From Actinomadura logoneensis (lineage in GTDB: Bacteria > Actinomycetota > Actinomycetes > Streptosporangiales > Streptosporangiaceae): a stretch of 61,577 nt of DNA. Below are positions 9,397-17,612 of this stretch, piece after piece. The notes below the pieces were generated by a model. It ran no database searches. It was not told the DNA's origin and saw only the letters and a program-made list of their open reading frames with translations. Position numbers and translations under genes: made by a program. Location of the stretch: the NCBI RefSeq assembly GCF_003428695.1, contig NZ_QURH01000226.1:1-61577 (forward strand). The letters are read 5' to 3'. Each line of letters begins with the position of its first letter. The stretch's first letter is position 1.

Positions 9397-9752
9397 CGCC
9401 CAGCCCGGTCCGAGCCCGCCGCACCGGGCGCGTTGGCGGGGGTGAGGCCGAGGAAGGTCTGCAGGTCGCTGGTGCACACCCGATAGGAACGGCCGACCTT
9501 CCACACCCGGAGCGGGAACGTGCCGGTCCGGGCGAGCTCGTATGCCTTGGTACGGCCGACCCCCAGCGCGCGGGCGGCGGTGACCAGGTCGATCGTGGCG
9601 GGAAGCTCCCGGATCTGCCCTGCCGTCAGCCCCCGGCGCACCAGCGGCTCGCGGCGCGCCTCCGGCGGGGAGACCGGTACCGGCCCGGACGAGGTACGGC
9701 GGCGCGTCCTCGCGGGCCTTTTGGGAGTGTGGGCGGTGGTGGGGTCAGGCAC
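9393..9752 (-). CDS. xis: excisionase-type MerR-like DNA-binding protein
   Basis: A 119-residue protein from GTG 9752. A basic, Pro-rich tail comes first, then a helix-turn-helix of the excisionase/HTH_17 type at about residues 50-100 (TIDLVTAARALGVGRTKAYE, then PLRVWKVGRSYRVCTSDLQ). Such proteins bend att DNA and steer the integrase towards excision. The 4-base overlap with the integrase start makes one xis-int operon. In-frame sequence extends upstream to 9929 but looks non-coding in composition, so the shorter form is preferred. Confidence 0.85.
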   Translation of the reverse strand: MPDPTTAHTPKRPARTRRRTSSGPVPVSPPEARREPLVRRGLTAGQIRELPATIDLVTAARALGVGRTKAYELARTGTFPLRVWKVGRSYRVCTSDLQTFLGLTPANAPGAAGSDRAGR

Positions 9753-10923
9753 AGAACGTCCTCGTTTCGGATGGCGGGTGAAGGCAGGGAAGGTTGCGCG
9801 ATGAATCGCGGGCCGCGCTGCCGCGCCGGATTGGGGCGTTCGCACTTGCCGGACGGCCGTTCGGGCCGCTGGCGGGTGGGTGATGATGGCGGTGAACATG
9901 CGTGGATGCACGCTTGTCTCCCCGCTCAAGGTCCAGTCCGTCGCTGCTCGGGCGAGGTGACCCCGCGGCGGCCACCCGCCCCCCTGTTCACTCGCTTAGA
10001 AGACCGAGACCGCCAGAGATTGGACGCCTGGGAAGGTAAAGATCCGGCGCACGTGCTACGGCTGGCGAGCCCGGCCTTTGATCCTGCGATGCCGTTCAGC
10101 CTGTGAACCGCCAATGATCAGCCCGTCGATCGCCAGAGCGCGATGGAGGCCAGACGGCATCCGTTCCGCTGCCTTCCTCACCCGGAAGACGGCACGGCCA
10201 TCGACCAGAGCACCGCCTGCTGCTCCGGCAGGTGCCAGAGCAGCAGGCCCGACTCTCGCCGTTCCCGCACTGATCCGTTCAGCGGGCCGAAACGTGGTGA
10301 TCAGCCGCGCCCCCGTCTGCGAGCTCACTGGCCGAGATCCAGCGTGAGCACCACCCCGGGCCTCTTGGCCTGACGGGCACCACCACGCACCGGCCAACGT
10401 CCAAGCGGCGGCACCTGGCGACCACCGCGCCCACCTCGACGCCCCGAACAACCGGCGTCCACGTCCAGCAGGTACCCGCCGCAGCTGCTCGCCTTGAACC
10501 GTTCTGGCTCACGCGTGCCACCGTGGCGCGAGTCCGCACAGCACGCCCGCCGCCCGACCACCTAAGACCACCACCGCGGACAAAGGATGAGACAGCCGCG
10601 AGGCGCCCCAACCCCCTTTCTGCTCTCCACCATCTCCCGCGCAGCACAAGCCCGCGCCCAGGCCCCACCCCATGAAGAACCGGCCCTCATCCCCTCGCCG
10701 GCGGGTTGAGCGAGGTCGGCGACTCCGCCGAGGCTGCACCCGGGTCAACGCGGGCTTGTCCTCGGTCGGGGAGGCGCGGGTGCATGCGCGTCCGGCCCCA
10801 TCCGGGACCGAACACGCATACGGCGTGCGGACCATCCCGGCCCGTCCCGTCCGGTGCCCCGTGCACCGGTCCCCGGTCGTGGCCCCGGTCCGGCGTCGTC
10901 CGATCGAAAGGGCATCACCCGAC
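9753..10923. other. 1.2-kb stretch without a supported gene
   Basis: Open frames exist on both strands only because of the high GC. None has a convincing ribosome site, a family motif or sensible composition. It must contain the promoter of the xis-int operon. A plasmid-type replication gene would be expected here in an actinomycete integrative conjugative element but is absent. Confidence 0.4.
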
Positions 10924-11457
10924 ATGAGCCACGACGACCGCACCATCCCGCCCGTGGGGCGCGAGCCCGCCCCATCCAGCGCCCGGGACGCCGTTTCGGC
11001 CGTCCCCGCGCTGGTCGCCCGACAGGTATGCAGCCTGGTGGACCCGCTCGCCCTGGTCTCGCTGCTGTCGCCCGACGACGCGGGCACCACCCTGGACATG
11101 CACGAGGGCCAGATCGGCGTCCTGCCCTTCCGGCCGGGCCTGACCTGCCCCGGCCGCGCCTGGTCCGGCCGCCTGGACTGGGCGGCCCTGATCCTCTACC
11201 CGGCCACCACCAAGCCCGTGAAGTACCCGATCAGCGAGGACCGCCTGGCCACCGACGCCGCCCAAGCGAAGGTCTACCTGTTCCCCGCGCACATCTTCAC
11301 CGAGCGGGCATGGCGGGAGGGCGGCACCTTCCAGCACATCGACCACCGCAACGACACCCAGCCGGGGGTGTTCTGGGTCAACCTCGAGGACGCGCCCGCA
11401 CGCGGCGACCTCGACCCCTACGAGATCGCCAATCCCTTCATAACCGACCGGTCATAA
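10924..11457 (+). CDS. hypothetical protein
   Basis: A 177-residue soluble protein starting at ATG 10924 behind a GAAAGG-like ribosome site. I do not recognise the family. Visible features are a polar N-terminus (SHDDRTIPPVGREP), a central segment WSGRLDWAALILYPATTKPV with alternating hydrophobic and polar residues, and a C-terminal part QPGVFWVNLEDAPARGDLDP. No signal peptide, membrane segment or metal-binding motif is seen. Codon composition is normal and a strong hairpin follows directly, both supporting a real gene. It lies between the integrase operon and a convergent DNA-binding protein gene on the island. The function is unknown. Confidence 0.6.
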   Translation: MSHDDRTIPPVGREPAPSSARDAVSAVPALVARQVCSLVDPLALVSLLSPDDAGTTLDMHEGQIGVLPFRPGLTCPGRAWSGRLDWAALILYPATTKPVKYPISEDRLATDAAQAKVYLFPAHIFTERAWREGGTFQHIDHRNDTQPGVFWVNLEDAPARGDLDPYEIANPFITDRS

Positions 11458-11473
11458 CGAGAATCCATGAGTA

Positions 11474-11506
11474 TCGGGAGGGACGGCCGACAGGCGTCCC
11501 TCCCGA
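11474..11506 (+). terminator. hairpin after the 177-residue hypothetical gene
   Basis: TCGGGAGGGA (11474-11483) pairs perfectly with TCCCTCCCGA (11497-11506) across a 13-base loop, 17 bases after the stop codon. Confidence 0.65.
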
Positions 11507-12145
11507 GACCTCTTCACCCACGGACCGCTGTGCCCCGAATCGGGCCGCCCCGGGGGGGGAGCACCGGGCGGCCGTCCACCGAACTTCGAGATACACGGGC
11601 CCCTGCGTGGCCCCAGCACCTCAAGGTGCCTGGCCTGGGGGCTTGAACAGAGGCGAGACCGCGCGACAGCCCCAGAGAAGACTGGCGAACAGCAGTGCGG
11701 CCTTCCTCGCGCCCCATGCCGCCACCACGCGCCGGACTGTTCCGGCGTACCGGTACTCGGCGTGACCCGATCTGGTGAAAGCGTGACGCGCCCGTCCCGG
11801 TCGCCCCTGACCCTGGACGGGAACGGGGACACCACCCGGCGCATGTGGCGGGCGGTGGCCCCGCGCGGCGTGTCCGGCCCCATGCCCCCGGACGGGCGGA
11901 CGGCACCCACCGGGGACGCCCGAGCATCCGCGTCCGGCACCGTACCGGGGCGGCCGGGGGCATCACACCGGCGGCAACCGTTCCTCGCACGGGTCACCGG
12001 GCGACAACTGCCGCCGTGACCACGGATACGCGCACCGCCCGCGTCCGTCCGGGAACACACGGGTCCGGCCCCGCCGCGCGTCGTGAGGACGCGTGACGGG
12101 GCCGGACGAGGATGGGCGGGTCGTGTGTTCGGCGGACGGCCGCAA
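11507..12145. other. intergenic stretch, nothing recognised
   Basis: No supported gene in about 640 bases between two convergent genes. The short frames lack ribosome sites and family motifs. Confidence 0.35.
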
Positions 12146-12187
12146 ACGTCAGGGGCGGGGCCGGTTGTCCGGCCCCGCCCCTGACGT
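12146..12187 (-). terminator. 19-bp perfect stem after the winged-helix gene
   Basis: Bases 12146-12164 and 12169-12187 are perfect reverse complements separated by a 4-base TTGT loop. The hairpin lies a few bases past the stop of the minus-strand gene ending at 12194. Confidence 0.75.
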
Positions 12188-12193
12188 CGGGTG

Positions 12194-13276
12194 CTATGCG
12201 GTGGTGTCCGTGCCGGACGCGGCACCGTCGGCGGTGGCCGGGACGTTGGCGCGATAGCGGATCGGGCGTTCGGACGTCAGCACGGCCTCGCCCTGGTTGG
12301 CCATGGTGGCCAGGGCGTTGGCGACCGCGCCGGACGACCGGTCCAACACCCGCGCGATCTCCCCCGGCGTGAAGTCGGTGCCGGGGTGGGCGTTCAGGTG
12401 CGCGGCCACCGCCGGACGCAACGGCGCCGGAGACTTACGGTCCCCCGTACCGACCGGCCCACCCACCGGAACCCGCCCCCCGCCGCCGGTGAGACGGGCA
12501 CGGCGGGCGCGGGTGTTGCCGGTCACAGCCGCCAACGTGTTCGCCGCGCCGAACACCGGCGCAAGCGCGGCACTGATCGCATCAGTGTTCGCGTCGGCCG
12601 CCACCGCCGCATACGCCGCCGTCGCCGACGCGATCAGATCCGCCAACCCCTCACGCGCCGCCTCCGCCGCGCGCGCCCGCGCCAACTCCGCCTCGATCTC
12701 CGCCCGGCGAGCCTCCTCCCGACGCTGACGCTCCTCCAGATCCGCCTTCGCCGCCGCCCGCCGGTCGGCCTCCTCAGCCATGATCCGCATCGCCTCCGCG
12801 ATCTTCTCCGGCGTCAACCCCGCAACCGGGGCCGGGGCCGGGGCCGGGGCCGAGGCCGAGGCGTCCGGCTCGTGCGTCACGTCGTCCGGCGTCGCGTCCA
12901 TCGCGTCGTCCGGCGTCGCGTCCGTCGCGTCGTCCGGCGTCGCGTCCGTGGCGGTGTCGGGGGCGGCGTTCGTCTCAGGGGCGGGGACGGCCGGGGCGGG
13001 ACGCCACACGTCCCCCTCACGCGTCACCACGCCCGCCGCCGCCCCCATCTCACACACGTCCCGGGTGACCTTCTGAGACACCTTCGCCGTCTTGGCGATG
13101 GTGGCGACCGTGCCGCCGCCGGTGGCCGTCAGCGCGTCCCACACCCGCCGCGCGGTGTCGTCCCAACCCGCCGGGTAGCCCGGACCGGCCGACGCGTCCA
13201 CGGCGGCGTCCGGTGTCGCGTCCGGTGTCGCGTCGGGGGTGGTGTTCTCGGGGGCGGTGATGGTGTTCGCGGCCAT
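12194..13276 (-). CDS. two-winged-helix (MarR-like) DNA-binding protein with repeat linker
   Basis: A 360-residue protein starting at ATG 13276 behind the strong site AAGGAG. A first winged helix is at about residues 40-90 (RRVWDALTATGGGTVATIAK, then KVSQKVTRDVCEMGAAAGVV). Next come a low-complexity linker of ATDATPDD repeats and an APAPAP run, a long charged coiled coil (about 150-220), and a second winged helix near the C-terminus (TPGEIARVLDRSSGAVANAL). Similar proteins occur on actinomycete mobile elements and are annotated as MarR-type regulators. With two DNA-binding ends and a coiled-coil spacer it could bridge sites on DNA. Whether it regulates transcription or partitions or packages the element cannot be read from sequence. 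Confidence 0.7.
   Translation of the reverse strand: MAANTITAPENTTPDATPDATPDAAVDASAGPGYPAGWDDTARRVWDALTATGGGTVATIAKTAKVSQKVTRDVCEMGAAAGVVTREGDVWRPAPAVPAPETNAAPDTATDATPDDATDATPDDAMDATPDDVTHEPDASASAPAPAPAPVAGLTPEKIAEAMRIMAEEADRRAAAKADLEERQRREEARRAEIEAELARARAAEAAREGLADLIASATAAYAAVAADANTDAISAALAPVFGAANTLAAVTGNTRARRARLTGGGGRVPVGGPVGTGDRKSPAPLRPAVAAHLNAHPGTDFTPGEIARVLDRSSGAVANALATMANQGEAVLTSERPIRYRANVPATADGAASGTDTTA
12881..12952. repeat. three 24-bp tandem repeats inside the winged-helix gene
   Basis: Copies at 12881-12904, 12905-12928 and 12929-12952 differ by one or two bases and encode the ATDATPDD linker. Copy number is likely variable. A GGGGCC run just upstream (about 12825-12860) encodes the APAPAP segment. 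Confidence 0.8.
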
Positions 13277-14169
13277 TCTATTTCTCCTTTTCGCCATCCC
13301 GGCGCGGGGCCATTGCGCCCGCCGGAACCGGGGACCGTGCATTTTGTTCTACATACAGCATCCCTCGATAGTCGCCATTCCACACGCCGAACACGCCACG
13401 AATAGCATTACCCAAACGGCTGGAGAGGCTTCCCTAACAACCAAATGAACACCCGAACAACCTAGCGCCGTTGACCGCGAAGAACTTGACTTCGCCCGCA
13501 CCACCCACTACCTCGAAAGAAGACACATTCATGTGGCCCCGAACACCTCTCCCGGACAGGAAAGCACCTTCGCTCAAGAAGATCCACGGCGACGTCACGC
13601 CATCTCGACGTGCGCCTTTCCAGCGGAAGGCGTCGCCTCACTCCACGAAGGCCGGCCACAGGGCACCACAGGAGACGTTCCGCAGTTATTCAGACGGAAA
13701 GAAGGGGGGAGCCAAGGAGGAGGGAGAGGGTGTAACACCTCGGAGGGCTCAGCCCTCGCTTCGCGCGCACCTACTACCAGGGTTGTCCAGGAGGACAAGT
13801 CGGGGCGCTCAGAACGGCCCCAGATACCCATTGACCTGCAGCTTCTATATCCTCTAGGGGTTTCTGTCCAGACGACACCCCCGTACGCCACTCAAGACAC
13901 CCCCACAACACCCCCATCGCATCGATACCCCTTGCCCACCTTTGCCCGAAAGAAGGCGCTTGCAGACCACTCAAAGGATTGAGGAGGCGCAGCCTCGAAT
14001 TAACACAGACCAACCACAGCGCCAGCTGAGCGGGGATGCAGAAAACCAGGCCACTGGATAAGTCACTGAAGCCGTCTCATCACCTCAGTGAACACAGTGC
14101 CTTTGAGACGGGCGAATTCGGCGGGCTGCAACTGAAGGCTTTTGCGTCTCGCCTGCAGTCATCGCCCAC
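13277..14169. other. 0.9-kb less GC-rich non-coding stretch
   Basis: No convincing gene. It holds the promoter of the minus-strand winged-helix gene at its left edge. A purine-rich run lies around 13690-13735, and there are short dyads (GAGGGCTCAGCCCTC near 13743, GAGGCGCAGCCTC near 13983) and several CCCCCA-rich tracts near 13900. Composition differs from the surrounding genes. It could hold an origin-like or transfer-related site or be decayed sequence; nothing decides between these. Confidence 0.35.
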
Positions 14170-14958
14170 TCAATGCGTCGTCAGCGCTTGCGCCTCGGCG
14201 ATGCGCAGCCGGAAGCCGGAAGATCTGGTCAGCGATGGCAATTCGCCCCCGACGCCGCCTGAGCCGACCCAGGTCGCCTTCCACACGACCTCGGCCGTCA
14301 CCCGGTAAGCCGAGTGGGGCAAGCCTGCCGAGGAACGCTGATAGGTATAGGTGCAGGTGTGGTCTTGGCCGGCGGGTGCCCGGGAAAGGTCGTAGGGCGT
14401 GCCCGGCCCGTCGCACGACAACACCTCGCCGTCTCCGGGCCTGATGTTCAGTCGCGAGGGCGTGGCCGCGACCTCCGCCCACACTCCCCCCGCTGAGGCC
14501 CGCTGCGTGCGCGGGCGCCAATGCGCTCGGTCGGCCCAGAAGAACTCCGGCAACCCGACCAGACCGTCATGCTTGCGCGGTGGTGCCGTCCGGATCACCG
14601 GCGACGGCAGCACCAGGTGCGCCACCGCACGCTGCGCCAGCACCTCCGGCGACGGACCATCCCCGCCCCGGGGCAGCGGCTTGCACTCGATCGAGGTAAC
14701 CGTCCCCTTGGCCAGCAGACACGAACCGATCTCAACCGCGGTGGGCACCACCGTGGGCGTTGAGCCGCGAGCCGGTGCCGCGGCCTTCCCTCCCGGCGAG
14801 CGTTTCGGCGCAGCGGGAACCACGGCCCAGGGGTCGTAGCCGAAGGCGTGCGTCACCACGCCCCGCTGCGGGCGCGGATCACTGGCGAGCGCAGACGCCG
14901 CCGTCAGGGGCTGGCACAGCGTCCACCCCGCCAGAGTCATGAACGCGAGGGCTCGCAT
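14170..14958 (-). CDS. secreted protein of the conjugative-locus type
   Basis: A 262-residue protein starting at ATG 14958, where a signal peptide begins (MRALAFMTLAGWTLC, then small residues up to ALAS). The exported part has a Pro/Ala-rich stretch, then a beta-rich C-terminal domain with DHTCTYTYQRSSAGLP and EVVWKATWVGSGGVGG. I recall such CTYTYQRSS proteins from actinomycete loci that encode type IV secretion-like or conjugation machinery, but no specific function is known to me. The start overlaps the 3' end of the upstream lipoprotein gene by about 20 bases, so the two form an operon. No transfer ATPase is nearby, so the pair may be a remnant of a larger transfer locus. Confidence 0.7.
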   Translation of the reverse strand: MRALAFMTLAGWTLCQPLTAASALASDPRPQRGVVTHAFGYDPWAVVPAAPKRSPGGKAAAPARGSTPTVVPTAVEIGSCLLAKGTVTSIECKPLPRGGDGPSPEVLAQRAVAHLVLPSPVIRTAPPRKHDGLVGLPEFFWADRAHWRPRTQRASAGGVWAEVAATPSRLNIRPGDGEVLSCDGPGTPYDLSRAPAGQDHTCTYTYQRSSAGLPHSAYRVTAEVVWKATWVGSGGVGGELPSLTRSSGFRLRIAEAQALTTH

Positions 14959-15491
14959 CGGTTCCCCATCAGCATCTTCTGCTTGAGCCGCCACCGGCCA
15001 TCCGCGCCCTGCAGCATGTCCGCCGCGATCTCCACGCGAGGACTCCCCGCGGTTCCGGGAATCAGCTGGTGGGTGCGGGCCCGGGCGATACCGGCGTGTG
15101 ACACGTCCTGGCAGTCAGTGACCCGCGCGTAATGCCCGTTCACCTTCACTGAGGTGACGTGGACGATCACGCGTCCCCACGGCTCGACCCCCTTGCGCTG
15201 CCAGTTCGCGGCGCCGTCCAGGAGCTTCTCGGTGTGTGTGGGCTCCGAGTACGGTGCGAGCACCGCCCGGCCCTGCTCCCGGGGAAGAACCGCCGCCCGT
15301 GGCGAGGCATCCCAGTAGGCGGTGTACGCATCCGTCACGGCCTGTTCGGCGGTCACCGGCGACGCTGCCGATGGGAAATGGCCCCTGACCGGATCGCCAG
15401 CCGCACCATGCTCCGAACACCCGGCACACAGCAAGGCGCCGCCAACGGCACAGATCGCTCCGAGGCCGGTCAGCCGACGAGAGACCACCAC
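14937..15491 (-). CDS. secreted lipoprotein, NTF2-like fold possible
   Basis: A 184-residue protein from GTG 15491, five bases after AGGAGG. The signal sequence ends in the lipobox LLCAGC (about residues 20-25), so it should be a membrane-anchored lipoprotein outside the cell. The mature part has AVTDAYTAYWDASPRA, then a run of strands ending VEIAADMLQGADGRWRLKQK. This layout is common to NTF2-like accessory proteins of actinomycete type IV secretion systems. It is translationally coupled to the secreted protein downstream, and the two probably act together at the cell surface. The fold is an inference; the lipoprotein signal is directly visible. Confidence 0.72.
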   Translation of the reverse strand: MVVSRRLTGLGAICAVGGALLCAGCSEHGAAGDPVRGHFPSAASPVTAEQAVTDAYTAYWDASPRAAVLPREQGRAVLAPYSEPTHTEKLLDGAANWQRKGVEPWGRVIVHVTSVKVNGHYARVTDCQDVSHAGIARARTHQLIPGTAGSPRVEIAADMLQGADGRWRLKQKMLMGNRCEPSRS

Positions 15492-15870
15492 CCAAACCTC
15501 CTGGCTACTCTTCGTAGCTGTTCAACAACGGCGAGCAGCTCAGAAGGTGCCCCCACAGCTCACAAGAGCGGGCCAGCCTCCGCTCGGCACCCTTGACTCG
15601 ATCGTGACGTCACCCGTAGACGCCATCCCCGCGTGTACGGGGGACCTCACCGCGAGGGCGACCGACACCGGCGAGGCGGGAATCCCCATGTGTCCAGGCA
15701 TGGAACGCTTCTTAGCGCGCCAGCCACCTGGAGCATCGCAACCGAGGAAACTGAGTGTTAGTGCGCATACCCTCGTCGTCGGACGCCTCGGCAAACAGGA
15801 AGACCCCGCCCGTTGCGTCCGATATCGACGGAATGGGCGGGGTCCTGGAAGCGGTTCCCGTATCCTGCGT
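15492..15870. other. intergenic, no supported gene; one CRISPR-like dyad
   Basis: Upstream of the lipoprotein gene; its promoter must be here. An isolated ATCCCCGCGTGTACGGGGGA at 15625-15644 resembles a type I-E CRISPR repeat core. A weak relic of it lies about 57 bases on (ATCCCCATGTGTCC). There is no array. Confidence 0.35.
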
Positions 15871-15907
15871 GCGGGGACCAGCCTGATATCCGCAGGCTGG
15901 TCCCCGC
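15871..15907 (-). terminator. 15-bp stem after the HATPase gene
   Basis: GCGGGGACCAGCCTG (15871-15885) pairs with CAGGCTGGTCCCCGC (15893-15907) around a 7-base loop, touching the stop of the minus-strand gene. Confidence 0.75.
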
Positions 15908-16392
15908 TACGAGACAGCCGAGGCCGGCCAGCCGAACGGGTCGTCTATGGGCTTGTCGAGACCGAACTCGATCCAGACCTTGTGCCCCAGCTCCGGACTG
16001 CCCTCGATGCCCATCCTGTAGGCAAGCTGGGACACCAGGTAGAGCCCCCGGCCGCTGGTGGCCATCAGATCCACCGGGGGCTTCACGGTCGGGATGCCCC
16101 CGCCCCCGTTGTCGACCACTGCGATGTAGGCCGGGTCGTCGTACACCAGCTCCAGCCCGAACCAGCCGCCGTCCTGGCAGGTCCGTGTGTGGCGGATGGT
16201 GTTGGCGGTCAGCTCCGACACCACGAACTTCACCACGTCCACGCATGCCGTCCCGGCGAACAAGGCCGCGGCGAAGTCACGTGCCGACGCCGTCTGATCC
16301 GGACGGCCGGAGAATGTGCGCCGCCAGCGCATCTCGTCCGGCCCCCATAGCCACTCACCCGCCGTCCCCAGCGGTGTCTTCTTCAGTCCCAT
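15907..16392 (-). CDS. anti-sigma-factor-type ATP-binding protein (HATPase, RsbW-like)
   Basis: A 161-residue single-domain GHKL ATPase. The N box is ELTANTIRHT (about residues 66-75). The G1 box DNGGGGIP and the G2 box GRGLYLVSQLA complete the ATP site. Length and layout match the many small RsbW-like kinases of actinomycetes, which bind anti-anti-sigma factors or act with SpoIIE phosphatases. No sigma factor or antagonist is encoded next to it, so its partner is unknown. ATG 16392 was preferred over upstream in-frame starts because the HATPase domain begins soon after it. Confidence 0.82.
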   Translation of the reverse strand: MGLKKTPLGTAGEWLWGPDEMRWRRTFSGRPDQTASARDFAAALFAGTACVDVVKFVVSELTANTIRHTRTCQDGGWFGLELVYDDPAYIAVVDNGGGGIPTVKPPVDLMATSGRGLYLVSQLAYRMGIEGSPELGHKVWIEFGLDKPIDDPFGWPASAVS

Positions 16393-16767
16393 CCCGTGTT
16401 CCTCTCTGACTCTCGCCCGCCGACCGTTCACCGGTCCCGGATGTCCCACGAGCGAACCGACCGACATGGACCAACACCTCCGTCATCAAGGTCAAGACAC
16501 ACCACTGTCACGCACTCCCTCGGCCGCCTAGGCAGCCGCCGAGTTGGGCTTATAGACGTCGCTGCTTCCCGAATCTCCCTTCGTATCGACGAACGGGACC
16601 TGGGTTCTACCGGTCGCAATCATCCAGCCGGGCTGGATTGTGGCCATTCGGATGAGGGTGCGGATGCGCGCCAGACCGGCGATCATTCCCAGCAGCATGT
16701 GTAGGCGAGCAGGAACGTGGAGGTCTGCGGAAGCTCGCCGCCTCGGCAGTCCCCCGGCTGGGCCCAT
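16393..16767. other. intergenic stretch, possible small minus-strand ORF
   Basis: About 375 bases between two minus-strand genes. A minus-strand frame ending at 16528 could encode a peptide of about 39 residues starting MATIQPGWMIATGRTQVPF, but it lacks a ribosome site, so I do not call it. Confidence 0.3.
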
Positions 16768-17202
16768 TCACGATGCATCGTGGAGCGAGCTCCGCAGCAG
16801 CTTGGCGAGGTCGTCGATCTGGTCGGTCGGAAAATGCAGGCTCGCCCAAGGCCCCATTCCGCCTTGACGGATCGGCGCTGAGGCCATCCATCGTCGGTAC
16901 TCCGCCACCGGCTGGGCTATGGCGCGTAACCGAATCATGTCTTCGATCGGCAGCGTCACCCACGCGAGCCCCTCGTAGAAGTCGCCGTACAAGGGGCGGT
17001 GCTCCACCGGGGTGCGAGTACCTCCCGCGCGGATCGCCTGGCCCGCATCCTGACAACACCTCAGCGAGGTGTAACCCGACGCCCACAGCGCCTTGACGAG
17101 CGGCACCATCAACTCGTCCACCCTGACGGACTTACCGTCCGGGGCGGTCACGGCACGGGTCGGGTGGACCTGTACGGGCCGGCAAGGACGAAAGTCGGCC
17201 AT
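16768..17202 (-). CDS. CCQD-motif hypothetical protein, copy 1
   Basis: A 144-residue protein from ATG 17202 behind GAGGAGGAG. Residues about 30-58 read VDELMVPLVKALWASGYTSL followed by RCCQDAGQ. The next gene upstream on the same strand has the equivalent IDVEMIPIVRALWSAGLTTV followed by GCCQDSGE. The rest also aligns: a Tyr-rich middle (YGDFYEGLAWVTLP) and a C-terminal FPTDQIDDLAKLL. So the two are paralogues. The pattern recalls small phage and actinobacterial proteins with a GxxTxxSCQ motif, whose function I do not know. As the last gene of the radical-SAM operon it may bind or process the modified peptide, but that is only inferred from position. Confidence 0.65.
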   Translation of the reverse strand: MADFRPCRPVQVHPTRAVTAPDGKSVRVDELMVPLVKALWASGYTSLRCCQDAGQAIRAGGTRTPVEHRPLYGDFYEGLAWVTLPIEDMIRLRAIAQPVAEYRRWMASAPIRQGGMGPWASLHFPTDQIDDLAKLLRSSLHDAS

Positions 17203-17235
17203 GCCGTGTGCTCCTCCTCTGAGTCGAGTTGGAAT

Positions 17236-17276
17236 CCTCCGGGCGGAACGCATCGGGAAGTCGTCCCGCCCGGAGG
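17236..17276 (-). terminator. stem-loop between the two CCQD genes
   Basis: CCTCCGGGCGG (17236-17246) pairs with CCGCCCGGAGG (17266-17276). It sits just upstream of the copy-1 ribosome site within a 410-base gap, so it could attenuate or end the upstream transcript. Confidence 0.55.
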
Positions 17277-17612
17277 CGTGCTGGCGGGGCATCGGGCCAG
17301 GACTTCGCCGCCACGCTGAGTCCTGCTGCTCCGGGCGCGGGCTCCTACAACCCTTGGTCGGGGGAACCTCTGGGAGGTCACCCGCCGGGCTTTGCCCGAT
17401 GCCCCGGTCTTGGGAAATTGCGGTCGGCGGACCGCGCCTGGCGCGCCTTGCGATGGCCGCGGCGGCATGCTCCAAAGGAGGACGTCTCCACGGGCGTCGA
17501 CCGGGCGGACGCTTCCACCGTGATGAGCTCGTTGATGCAGCGTTCGATGACGTTGGGGGGTGCGGTACAGGGCCGGGTCGAAGGTGATTGATCTTTTCCC
17601 GTCACTTCCGAA

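Noticed and set aside
9753..10923. Replication initiator expected next to xis-int in an actinomycete integrative conjugative element
   Set aside because: No frame in this stretch shows a Rep, primase-polymerase or FtsK-like motif, so I do not call the island a classical self-replicating element.
15625..15695. CRISPR-like repeat (ATCCCCGCGTGTACGGGGGA) and a weak second copy
   Set aside because: Only one good repeat core and one poor match 57 bases on, no third copy, and no cas gene in the window. At most a relic or chance GC-rich dyad.
16528..16767. Small minus-strand peptide gene upstream of the HATPase gene
   Set aside because: No ribosome site at any of its ATG codons and no clear link to a modifying enzyme; mentioned only within the gap entry.
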